Shown piece by piece: positions 35,912 to 45,848 of a DNA stretch of 64,000 bases. Both the position numbers and the translations under genes were made by a program. The stretch comes from Spirochaetota bacterium (GTDB taxonomy: Bacteria > Spirochaetota > UBA4802 > JAFGDQ01), in the NCBI GenBank assembly GCA_034190085.1, contig JAXHTS010000058.1, forward strand, positions 42,170 through 106,169, given 5' to 3'. Numbering within the stretch: position 1 is the first letter of the stretch; the number at the start of each line of letters is the position of its first letter. The notes beneath the pieces were generated by a model that was given only the letters and a program-made list of their open reading frames with translations, did not search any database and was not told the origin of the DNA.

Positions 35912-36313
35912 ATGAAAATTAAACATATTGATCATATCGGAATTGCTGTTAATGACATTAAAGCATCATTATCCTTCTACAGGGATGTCCTTGGATTAAA
36001 GTTGGAGGATACTGAAGTGGTTGAAGAGCAGAAGGTTAAGGTCGCATTTCTTCCTCTTGGTGAGGGCGAGTTTGAATTGCTTGAATCGACAGAGAAGGAT
36101 GGCCCGATAGCTAAGTATATTGAGAAAAAGGGTGAAGGCATTCAACATATCGCCCTTAGAGTTGAAAATATTGAAGAAGCGCTTGCTGAACTCAAGAGTA
36201 AAGGGATAAAACTCATTGATGAAAATCCACGAAAAGGAGCGGGTGGCGCTCAAATAGCCTTCCTTCATCCAAAGGCCACAGGTGGGGTTCTCCTAGAACT
36301 CTGTGAGCGTTAA
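35912..36313 (+). CDS. mce: Methylmalonyl-CoA epimerase
   Basis: Interconverts the R and S forms of methylmalonyl-CoA, needed because the mutase makes R and the decarboxylase uses S. A vicinal-oxygen-chelate fold of about 134 residues: [47 protein letters not shown] and [16 protein letters not shown], with the His/Gln/His/Glu metal ligands in the usual places. ATG at 35912 has GAGG at a good distance; a GTG at 35906 is in frame but too close. It ends the operon; the next gene is convergent. Confidence 0.94.
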   Translation: MKIKHIDHIGIAVNDIKASLSFYRDVLGLKLEDTEVVEEQKVKVAFLPLGEGEFELLESTEKDGPIAKYIEKKGEGIQHIALRVENIEEALAELKSKGIKLIDENPRKGAGGAQIAFLHPKATGGVLLELCER

Positions 36314-36402
36314 GGTGTTTAGGATTTCATTGGGTCCTTGAATTTTCTGAAAATTTATCAATAGGATGTAACTGAATTATTATAAGTCCATATAAGGAAT
36401 AT

Positions 36403-37797
36403 CTATTTGCATATATTGCTTATCCCATAGTCCTTTGCAAAGAGAATAGAGTCTAACTCTTCTTCAGTGAAAATGCCTTCAGATAATATGAATTGTCGCG
36501 GACTCATTCCCCTCTCCTTGGCTTTCATAGCGATTTCAGTACACTTTTCATATCCGAGATAGGGGACTAAAGCGGGAAGACCGTTCTCCCTCCAACCTTT
36601 GTTTAAATGCTCTTGACAGGCTTTTCTATTCGCCTCAACCCCTGAAACACATTTGTGAGCAAAGATTCTGTCCCCGTTTTCAAGTATGGTGATTGTCTCA
36701 AATAGACAATGCGAAAGCAATGGTTGAAAAGCATTTAACTCCAACCTACCGCGTCGTATTACTTCGCAAACCACATAATCATTGGATATTACACGCATAG
36801 CTACCTGTTCAATCATTTCTCCGATTACCGGATTAATCTTCCCAGGCATCAAGGATGAGCCTGCCTGCATTTCAGGAAGCCTAATCTCTGCTAATCCTGC
36901 TCTTGGGCCTGAATGCAAGAGCATGAGATCACTGGAAATTTTAGAAATATTCAGCGCATGTATTTTTAGTACACCGGAAACACTGGCAAAACTATCAATA
37001 TTTTGCGTGGCATCAATGAGATTGCATGCTTGAAGAAGCCAAAGACCAGTATTCTGTTTTAGCTTTTCAATTGCCAAGCAACCAAATCCTTTTGGGGCTG
37101 AGATCCCAGTGCCTATGGCAGTGCCTCCGAGATTAACCCGCTTAAATATCTGTTCACATTCAATTATACGAGCCTTATCACGTTTAATCACCTCAGCATA
37201 AGCGCTGAATTCATCCCCTAAGGTAAGAGGTACAGCATCCTGATGCTGGGTTCTGCCCATCTTTAGGATATCAGAAAACTCATGCGCTTTTGCTTCGAAT
37301 GCATCTTGAAGCAATGCTACTGCTATTGACAATCTACGATATGATCTTATCAGCGCTATCCTTATGGCTGTCGGGTAGACATCATTCGTAGATTGGTGGA
37401 GATTAACATGATTATTCGGATGCACGATGTTATAATTACCAAGTTTACCGCCCATTATCTCAATGGCTCTATTGGCTATAACCTCATTTGCATTCATATT
37501 ATTGGATGTTCCAGCTCCCCCCTGAAATACATCCACAACGAATTGCCTGAGTAATTTTCCATCTATTATATCATTACAAGCTGATATAATAGCTAAACCA
37601 ATTTCTTTGTCTAAGTACCCCATCTCAATGTTAGCCTCAGCACAGGCTTTTTTTACCTCTGCCAAGGCCCGAATAAAATCAGGGTGATGTCTATATCCTG
37701 ATACAGGAAAGTTCTCTTGAGCTCGTAAAGTATGTATACCCCAATAGACATCCTCCGGCACCTCTCGTTCTCCTAACAGATCATGCTCTTTTCTCAT
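36403..37797 (-). CDS. aspA: Aspartate ammonia-lyase (aspartase)
   Basis: Splits aspartate to fumarate and ammonia. The 464 residues are normal. Signature AGSSLMPGKINPVIGEM contains the catalytic Ser loop of the aspartase/fumarase family; the NPVIxE form is that of aspartase, while fumarase has NPTQxE. HQSTNDVYPTAIRIA and GRTQHQDAVPLTLGDE bind substrate. An AGGAGG ribosome-binding site lies 8 bases before the ATG. Its product fumarate feeds succinate and then the mutase/decarboxylase operon that converges on this gene, so aspartate fermentation to propionate is a plausible route. Confidence 0.9.
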   Translation of the reverse strand: MRKEHDLLGEREVPEDVYWGIHTLRAQENFPVSGYRHHPDFIRALAEVKKACAEANIEMGYLDKEIGLAIISACNDIIDGKLLRQFVVDVFQGGAGTSNNMNANEVIANRAIEIMGGKLGNYNIVHPNNHVNLHQSTNDVYPTAIRIALIRSYRRLSIAVALLQDAFEAKAHEFSDILKMGRTQHQDAVPLTLGDEFSAYAEVIKRDKARIIECEQIFKRVNLGGTAIGTGISAPKGFGCLAIEKLKQNTGLWLLQACNLIDATQNIDSFASVSGVLKIHALNISKISSDLMLLHSGPRAGLAEIRLPEMQAGSSLMPGKINPVIGEMIEQVAMRVISNDYVVCEVIRRGRLELNAFQPLLSHCLFETITILENGDRIFAHKCVSGVEANRKACQEHLNKGWRENGLPALVPYLGYEKCTEIAMKAKERGMSPRQFILSEGIFTEEELDSILFAKDYGISNICK

Positions 37798-37906
37798 GTT
37801 TATAATCCTCCTATGAGGTATTATATTTTAGTTATTCTTTATTAATTGATTCTATATTAGTATTTATTTCAACTGAAACTAAGCGATCAGTCAAACCAAG
37901 ATTTGC

Positions 37907-39937
37907 TTATTTAATTAAAACTTTTTCATTTATCTTATGAACTTTGGAAACACTTTTAATCTTTTTTATGCGTGAGATTATCTCTTTCAGATGATCAACA
38001 TTCCTCACTTGAAGCACAAATTTAAATATTGCATTATCCTTTTCCTTTACCTGGGCTTCAACTTTAAGCATATTTGTATTATGAAGGGATATCTCGCTAA
38101 CAATATCTTTTAGCAGATTCGGACGATCTATGGCAAAAACAGCTATTTTGACCGGATATATGTTCTCTGATGATTCCCATATTATATTAATAAGCCTTTC
38201 TTTTTCTATTGACAACCTTTTGAGTGAAGAACAGTCCTTCTTGTGTGCGGTGATCCCTCTGCCCCTGGTGATAAATCCGATTACTTCATCACCAGGGATA
38301 GGTTGACAGCATTGGGATAATTTAATCTGAATGTTTGATGTCCCATCTACGCTAATCCCCAATATTTTACGTTTGGGAAAATCCTTTATCCTGAGGAGTT
38401 CATCTTTTGGAATTGTTACTTCAGCTATTTTTTCATCCTTGTTGCTTGGTTCATCAGGTTCAGTGACTTTTTGATTGTTTTCCTGATTTCGTAGCCAGCT
38501 TCTGATTTTATATCTGGCATTGGATGACTTAACATATTTTAGCCATGTCTGTGATGGATGTCCCTTTTTGCTTGTAAGGATTTCAATGATATCGCCACTT
38601 TTAATCTCAGATCTTAGTGGAACGATAGTGTTGTTGACCTTTGCGCCAATACAGTGATTACCGATTTCAGTGTGGATTGCGTATGCAAAATCAATAGCAG
38701 TAGATCCCTTAGCAAGGTTTATTATCTTACCCTTTGGGGTAAATACAAATATCTCATCATCATATAGGTCCATCTTGAGTTCCTTCATGAACTCTCTTGT
38801 ATCGTTCAGTTCCGCAGGCCATTTGTTTATATTTTTAAGGAGGGCCAAGTTAATGAATTCGTTTTCAGACACATTGGAGTCTTCTTTATATAGCCAGTGA
38901 GCGGCAATCCCCATCTCAGCGGTTGAATGCATTTCCCATGTCCGTATCTGAATCTCTAAGGCATGACCTTCAGGCCCAATAACGGTTGTATGGATAGATC
39001 GGTACATATTAGATTTTGGAACCGCTATGTAGTCCTTAAACCTGGATCCTATTGGTGGCCAGATTGTATGAATGATTCCAAGGATAGCATAACAGTCTTT
39101 TATTTCATCAGTTATTATTCTGATCGCCCTAATATCAAATATATCATCTAAGGGCCTCTTCTGTAATTGCATTTTTCTGAAAATGGAATAGTAATGTTTT
39201 GCTCTTCCAGTTATTACAGCCTTAATATTATTCTCGTTTAATTTATCCTGTAGGGTATTTTCAATATTTTTAATATATATCACTATCTCCTGCTTTTTCT
39301 GAACAACCTCTCTTGATATTTTGTTATATTCCTCTGCATACAAAACACGAAAGGCGATGTCTTCGAGTTCTGATCTTATTTTTGAAATACCCAATCTTCC
39401 TGCCATGGGAGCATAAATGTCCAAAACCTCCTTTGCTATCTGTTTCTGTTTAACTTCTGGCTGAAACATAATTGTTCTCATATTATGTAATTTGTCAGCC
39501 AGTTTAATTATTATTACCCTTACATCCTTTATTGTTGAAAGGAGCATCTTTCTGAGATTTAAGGCTTGTTCGTCATAGCGTGTGCGTTTTTTTATAGATG
39601 AGATTTTGGTGACTCCATCAACTAATAATGATGTATCCTCACCAAATTTTTCTTTTATGAATTCAAGTGATGTTTCAGTATCCTCAACAACATCATGTAG
39701 GAGGGCTGCCTTTATTGTGGTAATGTCAAGATTGAGATTGGCAAGGATAATTGCCACTTCTAAGGGATGGATGATAAAGGGTTCGCCTGAAAGTCTAAAT
39801 TGGCATTTATGGGCATTTTCGGCATATTCATATGCCTTAGATAGCTGCTCAATCTCTATTTGGGTGCAATACTGGGTAACGATGTCTACTAATGTGTCTA
39901 TATCCCTGCTTCTAATCTTGAATTCAATTTCTGGCAT
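37907..39937 (-). CDS. rsh: Bifunctional (p)ppGpp synthetase/hydrolase, RelA/SpoT homologue
   Basis: Stringent-response enzyme of 676 residues. The HD hydrolase domain is intact (RLSGEPFIIHPLEVA, AALLHDVVEDTE, IKLADKLHNMRT; about 40-155). The synthetase domain follows (RAKHYYSIFRKM, FDIRAIRII, EIQIRTWEMHSTAEMGIAAH; about 240-350). The C-terminal part has a TGS domain (IFVFTPKGKIINLAKGSTAIDF, about 395), a zinc-finger/helical region with LSQCCQPIPGDEVIG and a final ACT domain. Both activities should therefore be present. It may be the only such gene in the genome, as in most Gram-negatives outside the gamma/beta groups, but this cannot be checked here. Confidence 0.95.
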   Translation of the reverse strand: MPEIEFKIRSRDIDTLVDIVTQYCTQIEIEQLSKAYEYAENAHKCQFRLSGEPFIIHPLEVAIILANLNLDITTIKAALLHDVVEDTETSLEFIKEKFGEDTSLLVDGVTKISSIKKRTRYDEQALNLRKMLLSTIKDVRVIIIKLADKLHNMRTIMFQPEVKQKQIAKEVLDIYAPMAGRLGISKIRSELEDIAFRVLYAEEYNKISREVVQKKQEIVIYIKNIENTLQDKLNENNIKAVITGRAKHYYSIFRKMQLQKRPLDDIFDIRAIRIITDEIKDCYAILGIIHTIWPPIGSRFKDYIAVPKSNMYRSIHTTVIGPEGHALEIQIRTWEMHSTAEMGIAAHWLYKEDSNVSENEFINLALLKNINKWPAELNDTREFMKELKMDLYDDEIFVFTPKGKIINLAKGSTAIDFAYAIHTEIGNHCIGAKVNNTIVPLRSEIKSGDIIEILTSKKGHPSQTWLKYVKSSNARYKIRSWLRNQENNQKVTEPDEPSNKDEKIAEVTIPKDELLRIKDFPKRKILGISVDGTSNIQIKLSQCCQPIPGDEVIGFITRGRGITAHKKDCSSLKRLSIEKERLINIIWESSENIYPVKIAVFAIDRPNLLKDIVSEISLHNTNMLKVEAQVKEKDNAIFKFVLQVRNVDHLKEIISRIKKIKSVSKVHKINEKVLIK

Positions 39938-40410
39938 TGATTTCCCTGAAAAATATTTATTTTTAATAATTATTATTGTGGATATCCATCATAGATGAGA
40001 TTTTCATTGCCTGCAATTGATGGATATTTCCAAAAGTAGTTGAGTACATTTATTATCTTCTTATTTTTTTGAATATCAATCAAATATTTTTCTTTATTTA
40101 GATTTTATTTGTCATCCTGAGCTATAGACATAATTTCACTCAGTAGTAAAGGGAGATGTAATCACTGAATTAATTATATGATGCATCTATTCATACTTAA
40201 AGAGCTTGTGGAAGAATAGAGAATATGAATTAACGACATCTATTGATTGGATTGATGAGAATTACGATTTAGATTTGGCCTAACTTTTTTGTGTTAGGAT
40301 TAAGAATTCAACTTGATTTTTGTAATATGCAAGTATTAGTTTTATATTTTTACAGATTCAAATAATTGATATGATCAATATCATTACAATAATATTCTTG
40401 TTTGGTGATT

Positions 40411-40478
40411 CAATGTCTATACATTGATTTATTGAGAAATAGACAGTCTATTTGTTACATTTGGGAAAGTAGACATTG
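40411..40478. promoter_or_regulatory. Cluster of palindromic half-sites upstream of the activator gene
   Basis: In the 581-bp leader before 40519: a perfect 17-bp palindrome AAATAGACAGTCTATTT at 40437-40453; CAATGT-CTAT-ACATTG at 40411-40426; and AGACATTG at 40471-40478, the exact reverse complement of CAATGTCT at 40411-40418. The recurring half-site (A/T)GACA suits one dimeric regulator. The rest of the leader (39938-40410) shows nothing clear. Confidence 0.5.
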
Positions 40479-40518
40479 TAGATTTTTTTATATGTAAATT
40501 TATTTGTAGGGATGAAAT

Positions 40519-43500
40519 ATGATTAGCCTTGGGATCGATGTCGGCTCTATTAGCGTAAAAGTAGCTGTAATAGGCAGTTTAAGTGATTGGCAGGGGTTTC
40601 GCGAAATTGATATGAAGAGCCCTTTACTCTCGCTAATTAGAGGAGTAGATTTTGATAGACCTATTCTAATATCCGAATACCGCAGGATTAAAGGGGAGCC
40701 ATTAGGGTCAACCCTTAATATACTTCGAGATATATTCGGTTATCTGCCTGAGATAGATGGAATAAGGATTACCGGAGTTTGCGCACAGTTGGTAGGTCAG
40801 GCGCTAAATGCTCCAGTAGAGAATGATTTTAAAACAGCAGCAATAGGGGTTGGAACCCTTTATCCGGATGTTAGGACGATCTTTGAGATGGGTGGAGATA
40901 ACTCCAAGTACACCCTTTTGGGACGTGATCCTAATGGGAAAATTGGGATTCTGGATTATGAAAAAAATGGTGAATGCGCGGCTGGAACTGGTTCGTTTAT
41001 TGATCAGCAGGCGGTCAGATTAAAATATGATATTGAGGATGTTGGTGACATCGTGATATCTGCAAAAAAAAATCCGGCTATAGCTGGGAGGTGTTCAGTC
41101 TTTGCAAAGTCTGATATGATCCATGCTCAACAGAAGGGTTATACACCCTCAGAGATCCTTAAGGGATTGTGCGATGCAGTGGTCAGGAATTTTAAGGGAA
41201 GCATTACTAAAGGAAAGAAGATTGTGCCTAAAGTAGCATTTATTGGCGGTGTTGCTGCAAACAAGGGTGTTTCCTCTGCCATGAGAGAGATATATGAATT
41301 TACAGAGGAAGAGATATTCATACCTGAGTATCATGCATGGTTTAGCGCTATTGGCGCTAGCATGATTGAAATTGAAAACTCAGATAGGAATAATGTTTAT
41401 CACATAGGTGACCTCGATTCACTTACAAACTCTCAAGGATCGGATTTGCCTTTCATGAATGTATTATCAAAAGAGAAGGTGGTTCTCCTGAGAGATATGA
41501 TTAAGCCCTTCTCCTTTGTAGGGAAAGGGTTGCCAGTGGATGCCTATATGGGGATAGATGTAGGCTCAGTTAGCACGAATTTTGCCATTCTTGACAGTGC
41601 TGGAAATATGATATTGGAGATATATGAGAGAACAAGATCAAGGCCGATTGAGGTTATTAGTGAAGGATTGCAGAGCATTGAAAAAACAATTGGTGATAAA
41701 ATAATTATCAGGGGTGTTGGAACTACCGGATCCGGAAGGGAACTTATTGGCAAACTCATAGGTTCGGATATCATCAAGGATGAGATTACCTCTCACAAAA
41801 CCGGAGCAACCTTTGTGGGTCAAAAACTGATAAACAATACTCCTGACACCATATTCGAGATAGGTGGTCAGGATTCTAAATATATCAGCATCGAGGATGA
41901 TGTTGTAGTGGATTTTACCATGAATGAGGCATGCGCTGCTGGTACAGGCTCCTTTCTTGAGGAGCAGGCTGCAAGGATGGATGTAAATATTATAAATGAA
42001 TTTTCCCACTTAGCATTCTGCTCAGCAAACCCCATAAGGCTTGGCGAAAGGTGCACAGTTTTTATGGAGAAGGAGATAAATCCCTTTTTGCAGAAGGGAG
42101 CAACGAAAGAGGATCTGTGTTCTGGGCTTGCATACTCCATTGCTACTAATTATCTTAACAGGGTAGTGAGAGGAAGGCATATAGGCGACTCAGTTTTTTT
42201 TCAAGGAGGAACAGCGTATAACGATTCTGTCGCTGCGGCCTTTTCTACATTGCTGGATAAGGAGATTGTTGTACCTCCGCACAATGGTGTAATAGGCGCC
42301 ATTGGAGCGGCTCTTTTGGCTAAGGAGAAGGTGGAAGAGTTTAAGATACCCACAAGGTTTAGAGGATTTAATATTGGGGAGGTTAAATATAATCTTAGAG
42401 AATTTACATGTAAGGGGTGTTCAAATTATTGTGATATACAACAATTTACTGTTGAGGGGGATGTGACCTATTGGGGGGATAAGTGTTCTGAAAGATACAG
42501 AAAACATGTAAAGAGTGAAAAGGAGCCCGTGATTCCTGATATAATTTCCCTTCGTGATGATTTGTTATTACGTGACTATCATCCTGATAAAGGCAATGGG
42601 ACCAAAATAGGATTTCCAAGGGCAATGTATTTCTTCGACAGAATTCCATTCTGGCTTAGTCTGTTTAATGAGTTGGGTTTCAGTGTTGTGCTTTCTGATC
42701 CAACTAATAAAAGAATAATTTCTTCTGGTGTTGACGCCACGGTTGCTGAGCCTTGCTTTCCAATAAAAGTAGCTCATGGTCATGTGGCGAATCTTTTGGA
42801 GAAGGGTGTTGATTATATCCTGTTGCCGAATATAATAGATTCTGAGACAGAGTTCATGGAAGTTAATTCTCATCTCTGCCCATGGGGGCAAACAATGACA
42901 TTCATGATTGCTCATTCTCCCCTCATGGATGGCAAGATGGATATGATACTTCGTCCACGAATACATTTTCGTGATGGAATTGAAAACGTTAAGGATGAGA
43001 TATATCAGATGACTCGATCTTTAGGGGTATCGCGTCGTCGCTCCAATAGGGCGATTGACTCTGCTTATTCTGCTATGCAAACCTTTAAAGAGGAATTCCA
43101 AAAGGTGGGCAGGCAGGCCTTGAATAAGATCGATGAGTCAGGGGAACTCGGTATGGTCCTTGTCGGGCGACCCTATAATATTAATGATAGCGGAGTCAGC
43201 CTGGATGTTTCCAAAAAGTTAAGGGATTATTATGGCGTTAACGTTATTCCAATAGATGCCTTGCCCCTTGATGGGATAGATATAAGCGATGTAAATGAGA
43301 ATATGTATTGGAATTATGGGAAGAAGATACTCCAGGCTGCAAAGTTTATCAAGAGATATCCCAATCTCCATCTGATTTATCTCACTAATTTTAAATGCGG
43401 CCCTGACTCTTATATTAAGCATTTTATGTTGAACGCCTCGGGCAAACCATTTCTCTCGCTCCAGTTTGATGAACATGCAAATGATGCTGGTATAATGACT

Positions 43501-43560
43501 CGTATTGAGGCTTATTTGGATAGCAAGGGATTTTTACGATGGTGGGCCAGAAAGAATTAA
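40519..43560 (+). CDS. 2-hydroxyacyl-CoA dehydratase activator family, two fused ATPase domains plus DUF2229
   Basis: This 1013-residue protein has two BadF/HgdC-type ASKHA ATPase domains. The first is about 1-300 (ISLGIDVGSISVKVAVIG, GECAAGTGSFIDQQ, AGRCSVFAKSD) and the second about 335-620 (YMGIDVGSVSTNFAILD, FEIGGQDSKYI, NEACAAGTGSFLEEQ, GERCTVFMEKE). Each keeps the two Cys that hold the [4Fe-4S] cluster of the homodimeric activator, so one chain could form the whole bridged unit. A DUF2229-type part with CKGCSNYCDIQQF and EPCFPIKVAHGH follows. Homologous activators use ATP to inject an electron into a dehydratase. This large type has no proven substrate that I know of. No dehydratase A/B pair is in the window. 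Confidence 0.85.
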   Translation: MISLGIDVGSISVKVAVIGSLSDWQGFREIDMKSPLLSLIRGVDFDRPILISEYRRIKGEPLGSTLNILRDIFGYLPEIDGIRITGVCAQLVGQALNAPVENDFKTAAIGVGTLYPDVRTIFEMGGDNSKYTLLGRDPNGKIGILDYEKNGECAAGTGSFIDQQAVRLKYDIEDVGDIVISAKKNPAIAGRCSVFAKSDMIHAQQKGYTPSEILKGLCDAVVRNFKGSITKGKKIVPKVAFIGGVAANKGVSSAMREIYEFTEEEIFIPEYHAWFSAIGASMIEIENSDRNNVYHIGDLDSLTNSQGSDLPFMNVLSKEKVVLLRDMIKPFSFVGKGLPVDAYMGIDVGSVSTNFAILDSAGNMILEIYERTRSRPIEVISEGLQSIEKTIGDKIIIRGVGTTGSGRELIGKLIGSDIIKDEITSHKTGATFVGQKLINNTPDTIFEIGGQDSKYISIEDDVVVDFTMNEACAAGTGSFLEEQAARMDVNIINEFSHLAFCSANPIRLGERCTVFMEKEINPFLQKGATKEDLCSGLAYSIATNYLNRVVRGRHIGDSVFFQGGTAYNDSVAAAFSTLLDKEIVVPPHNGVIGAIGAALLAKEKVEEFKIPTRFRGFNIGEVKYNLREFTCKGCSNYCDIQQFTVEGDVTYWGDKCSERYRKHVKSEKEPVIPDIISLRDDLLLRDYHPDKGNGTKIGFPRAMYFFDRIPFWLSLFNELGFSVVLSDPTNKRIISSGVDATVAEPCFPIKVAHGHVANLLEKGVDYILLPNIIDSETEFMEVNSHLCPWGQTMTFMIAHSPLMDGKMDMILRPRIHFRDGIENVKDEIYQMTRSLGVSRRRSNRAIDSAYSAMQTFKEEFQKVGRQALNKIDESGELGMVLVGRPYNINDSGVSLDVSKKLRDYYGVNVIPIDALPLDGIDISDVNENMYWNYGKKILQAAKFIKRYPNLHLIYLTNFKCGPDSYIKHFMLNASGKPFLSLQFDEHANDAGIMTRIEAYLDSKGFLRWWARKN

Positions 43561-43578
43561 TTAAGGATGATTGAATAG

Positions 43579-44907
43579 ATGTTTGAAAAAAATGATGATA
43601 AAGATCTTCAGCAGATGAGGCTTCGCGATCAGAGGGAGGAGTTAAAGAGGAGAACGGTCTATGTGCCACAGATGAATTACGCTGGTTCAAGAGCCCTTGC
43701 AGCGGCATTGCGTTCCGTGGGGATAAATGCTGCCGTTTCTCCTGATGATAATAGGATTGGATTTGATCTTGCAGGTAAATATCTGTCAGGAGATGAATGC
43801 CTTCCTGAGAGGGTGACACTGGGTGGATTACTGAAGATACTTATTGATGAGAAGATAGATGCTAAAGATGTTGCCTTTTTCATGCCAACTGCTGGCGGCC
43901 CATGCAGGTTCGGGCAGTATAGAACGCTTATCCAAAAGATTCTCACAGATATTGGATTTGAAGATGCGATTATTCTATCTCCATCAAGCCATGATGGTTA
44001 TGCAGGCTTAACGGATGCGTCTAACGAATTGATGCGCACTGCATGGTGGAGTGTCGTAAGCTCGGATATATTGATGAAGTTGTTGCTCCGAACCAGACCC
44101 TATGAATTAAACTCGGGGGAATCGGATCAAATTTTTGAGAGGAGCACAGGGGATATATGCTCAGTACTTGAGAAGAGAAACAAACTGAAGGAGAAGTTTA
44201 GAGAGTTACAGGCTGTATTGATTAGAATTCGTGATGAATTCAGGGCAATACCTGCCACATATACCAAGGACAGGCCCTTAATTGGCATTCTTGGAGAGAT
44301 TTTCTGTAGAATGAATCCCTTTTCCAATGAAGATCTAGTTCGAAGGGTAGAAGATTTAGGCGGTGAATGTTGGGTTTCTGATATATCGGAATGGATATGG
44401 TATACGAACAGAGAGACTCGTAAGCGGATAGTTGATTCAGGGAATAGTTTCTCAAGGGATATGATTTTTGATATGATAAAAAATCGGATACAGCGCCATG
44501 ATGAGCATAGGTTAATTAAACCATTCCATGAGGATTTGAAGGGATATGAGGAGCCAGAGGATATCAACATAATCCTGGAAGCAAGCCTGCCTTATCTGCC
44601 AGTTGATGGGGCGTTAGGCGAGATGGTGTTGACTGTAGGCAAATCTATATACTTGTATGGGAAGGGTATTGATGGAATAATTGATATTAGCCCTTTTACC
44701 TGTATGAATGGAATAGCCACTGAATCAGTCTTTCCGAATCTTAGCAGGGACTATGATAATATACCAATTAAGAATTTCTATTTTGATGGGACAGTAACAA
44801 ACCTGGAGGCTGACCTTGACATCTTTCTGGAGCTTGCTAAAAATTATCATCGAAGCAAGAAGAGACAGCGAGTATACCCACAATGTTTTGAAAGCATTCA
44901 GAATTGA
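43579..44907 (+). CDS. Dehydratase-like partner of the large activator (HgdB/DUF2229-type)
   Basis: 442 residues, beginning 18 bp after the activator gene, so cotranscribed. RRTVYVPQMNYAGSRALAAAL, GKYLSGDECLPERV, FFMPTAGGPCRFGQYRTLIQ and PFTCMNGIATESVFP match the C-terminal part that in many bacteria is fused to the activator in one chain of about 1400 residues. Conserved Cys (DECLP, GGPCRFGQY and FTCMNG) are likely cluster ligands. It probably forms a complex with the upstream protein. The function of this conserved pair is unknown to me; a redox or electron-injection role is inferred from the activator half. Confidence 0.8.
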   Translation: MFEKNDDKDLQQMRLRDQREELKRRTVYVPQMNYAGSRALAAALRSVGINAAVSPDDNRIGFDLAGKYLSGDECLPERVTLGGLLKILIDEKIDAKDVAFFMPTAGGPCRFGQYRTLIQKILTDIGFEDAIILSPSSHDGYAGLTDASNELMRTAWWSVVSSDILMKLLLRTRPYELNSGESDQIFERSTGDICSVLEKRNKLKEKFRELQAVLIRIRDEFRAIPATYTKDRPLIGILGEIFCRMNPFSNEDLVRRVEDLGGECWVSDISEWIWYTNRETRKRIVDSGNSFSRDMIFDMIKNRIQRHDEHRLIKPFHEDLKGYEEPEDINIILEASLPYLPVDGALGEMVLTVGKSIYLYGKGIDGIIDISPFTCMNGIATESVFPNLSRDYDNIPIKNFYFDGTVTNLEADLDIFLELAKNYHRSKKRQRVYPQCFESIQN

Positions 44908-44994
44908 TAACATTTTACTACAATACCCTTTACGAGGATTGGCTTGTCGTGAGTTGAGGATTATTACATTGAATATAAATAATACAAAGACTCA

Positions 44995-45546
44995 CTAACT
45001 ATCATCCGTCGGATCTTTTTCTTTCTCTTTCATGGTTTCGACCATTTTTATAAAAAGCTCATATAGATCTTTTAGTTCATCATTTTTTCTTAGAGGTCTT
45101 ATTGTCGGATGGCTTCCATTGATAATATCCTTAATGTGTCTTGATAGAACAAATAGGGGACCTGAAATCTGATGAGTCTTCCTTATCATGAAAAAGAATA
45201 GGACTATACTCTGAAGCACGCCAATTATAATGATAATAATTAGCAATCGATTATTGTGATTTATGATTTTTTTAATAGTAGTAATGTTCGTATAGTGATT
45301 GTTTGCGACATTCTTGAAGGCTAATCTCTTTACACTACTCTGGTTTGTTTGGGAGTAGGTTAAAAGGGATTCAACGACATTCTCTTGTATTATGATTATA
45401 TTTGCGAGTTTGTTATTATTTTCTGTGATACTCGAAACAATCACAATTATTAGTATTGCCACAATTATTGATGATACGCCAATTATTGAAAAGGTTGTTT
45501 TTAGTTGAAACCTTTTATCAAGTAGATATTGCTTTCGCTTTAACAT
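44995..45546 (-). CDS. Small membrane protein with HAMP-like region
   Basis: A 183-residue protein: a basic N terminus (KRKQYLLDKRFQLK), a first transmembrane helix (about 18-40), a periplasmic helical segment (about 42-102), a second helix (LLIIIIIIGVLQSIVLFFFMI, about 105-125) and a cytoplasmic HAMP-like stretch (ISGPLFVLSRHIKDIINGS, about 132-172). No kinase, cyclase or chemoreceptor output domain follows. Proteins of this shape are common in spirochaetes and deltaproteobacteria, but their function is not known to me. It is convergent with the activator operon and divergent from arsR. Confidence 0.65.
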   Translation of the reverse strand: MLKRKQYLLDKRFQLKTTFSIIGVSSIIVAILIIVIVSSITENNNKLANIIIIQENVVESLLTYSQTNQSSVKRLAFKNVANNHYTNITTIKKIINHNNRLLIIIIIIGVLQSIVLFFFMIRKTHQISGPLFVLSRHIKDIINGSHPTIRPLRKNDELKDLYELFIKMVETMKEKEKDPTDDS

Positions 45547-45790
45547 AGAGTCATCCTTTTATTATGGATAATTATAATCAATCATACACTTCTTTCGTTG
45601 CTTTCCATTAATATGAATCAATTAAGAGACTAAACCCATTTTTGAGGTTAGTCAATAATATTTGTTACTTCTTACCTAATTCTTTTTATTCTTTAATCTA
45701 TCGAAAATCTATCGAACAGGGCGTTCTAATTGCTCTAAGAAGGCACGTAAGCATTAGTTACTGAGTAATTATGGAAAAATTAATTTTTAC

Positions 45791-45818
45791 TTGACATAGA
45801 ATCCGGTTGTGTTAGTAT
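45791..45818 (+). promoter_or_regulatory. Sigma-70-type promoter of the arsR gene
   Basis: TTGACA at 45791-45796 and TAGTAT at 45813-45818 with a 16-base spacer. Transcription would start near 45825, which rules out the ATG at 45819 and supports the start at 45849. Confidence 0.6.
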
Positions 45819-45848
45819 ATGCGCAATAACTTAATTGGATGTTGTCTT

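Noticed and set aside
40279..40298. CCTAAC...GTTAGG hairpin as a terminator
   Set aside because: Six-base stem with the T run in the loop, not after the stem.
41638..42140. Overlapping minus-strand frames inside the activator gene
   Set aside because: Antisense shadows of a gene with clear motifs throughout.
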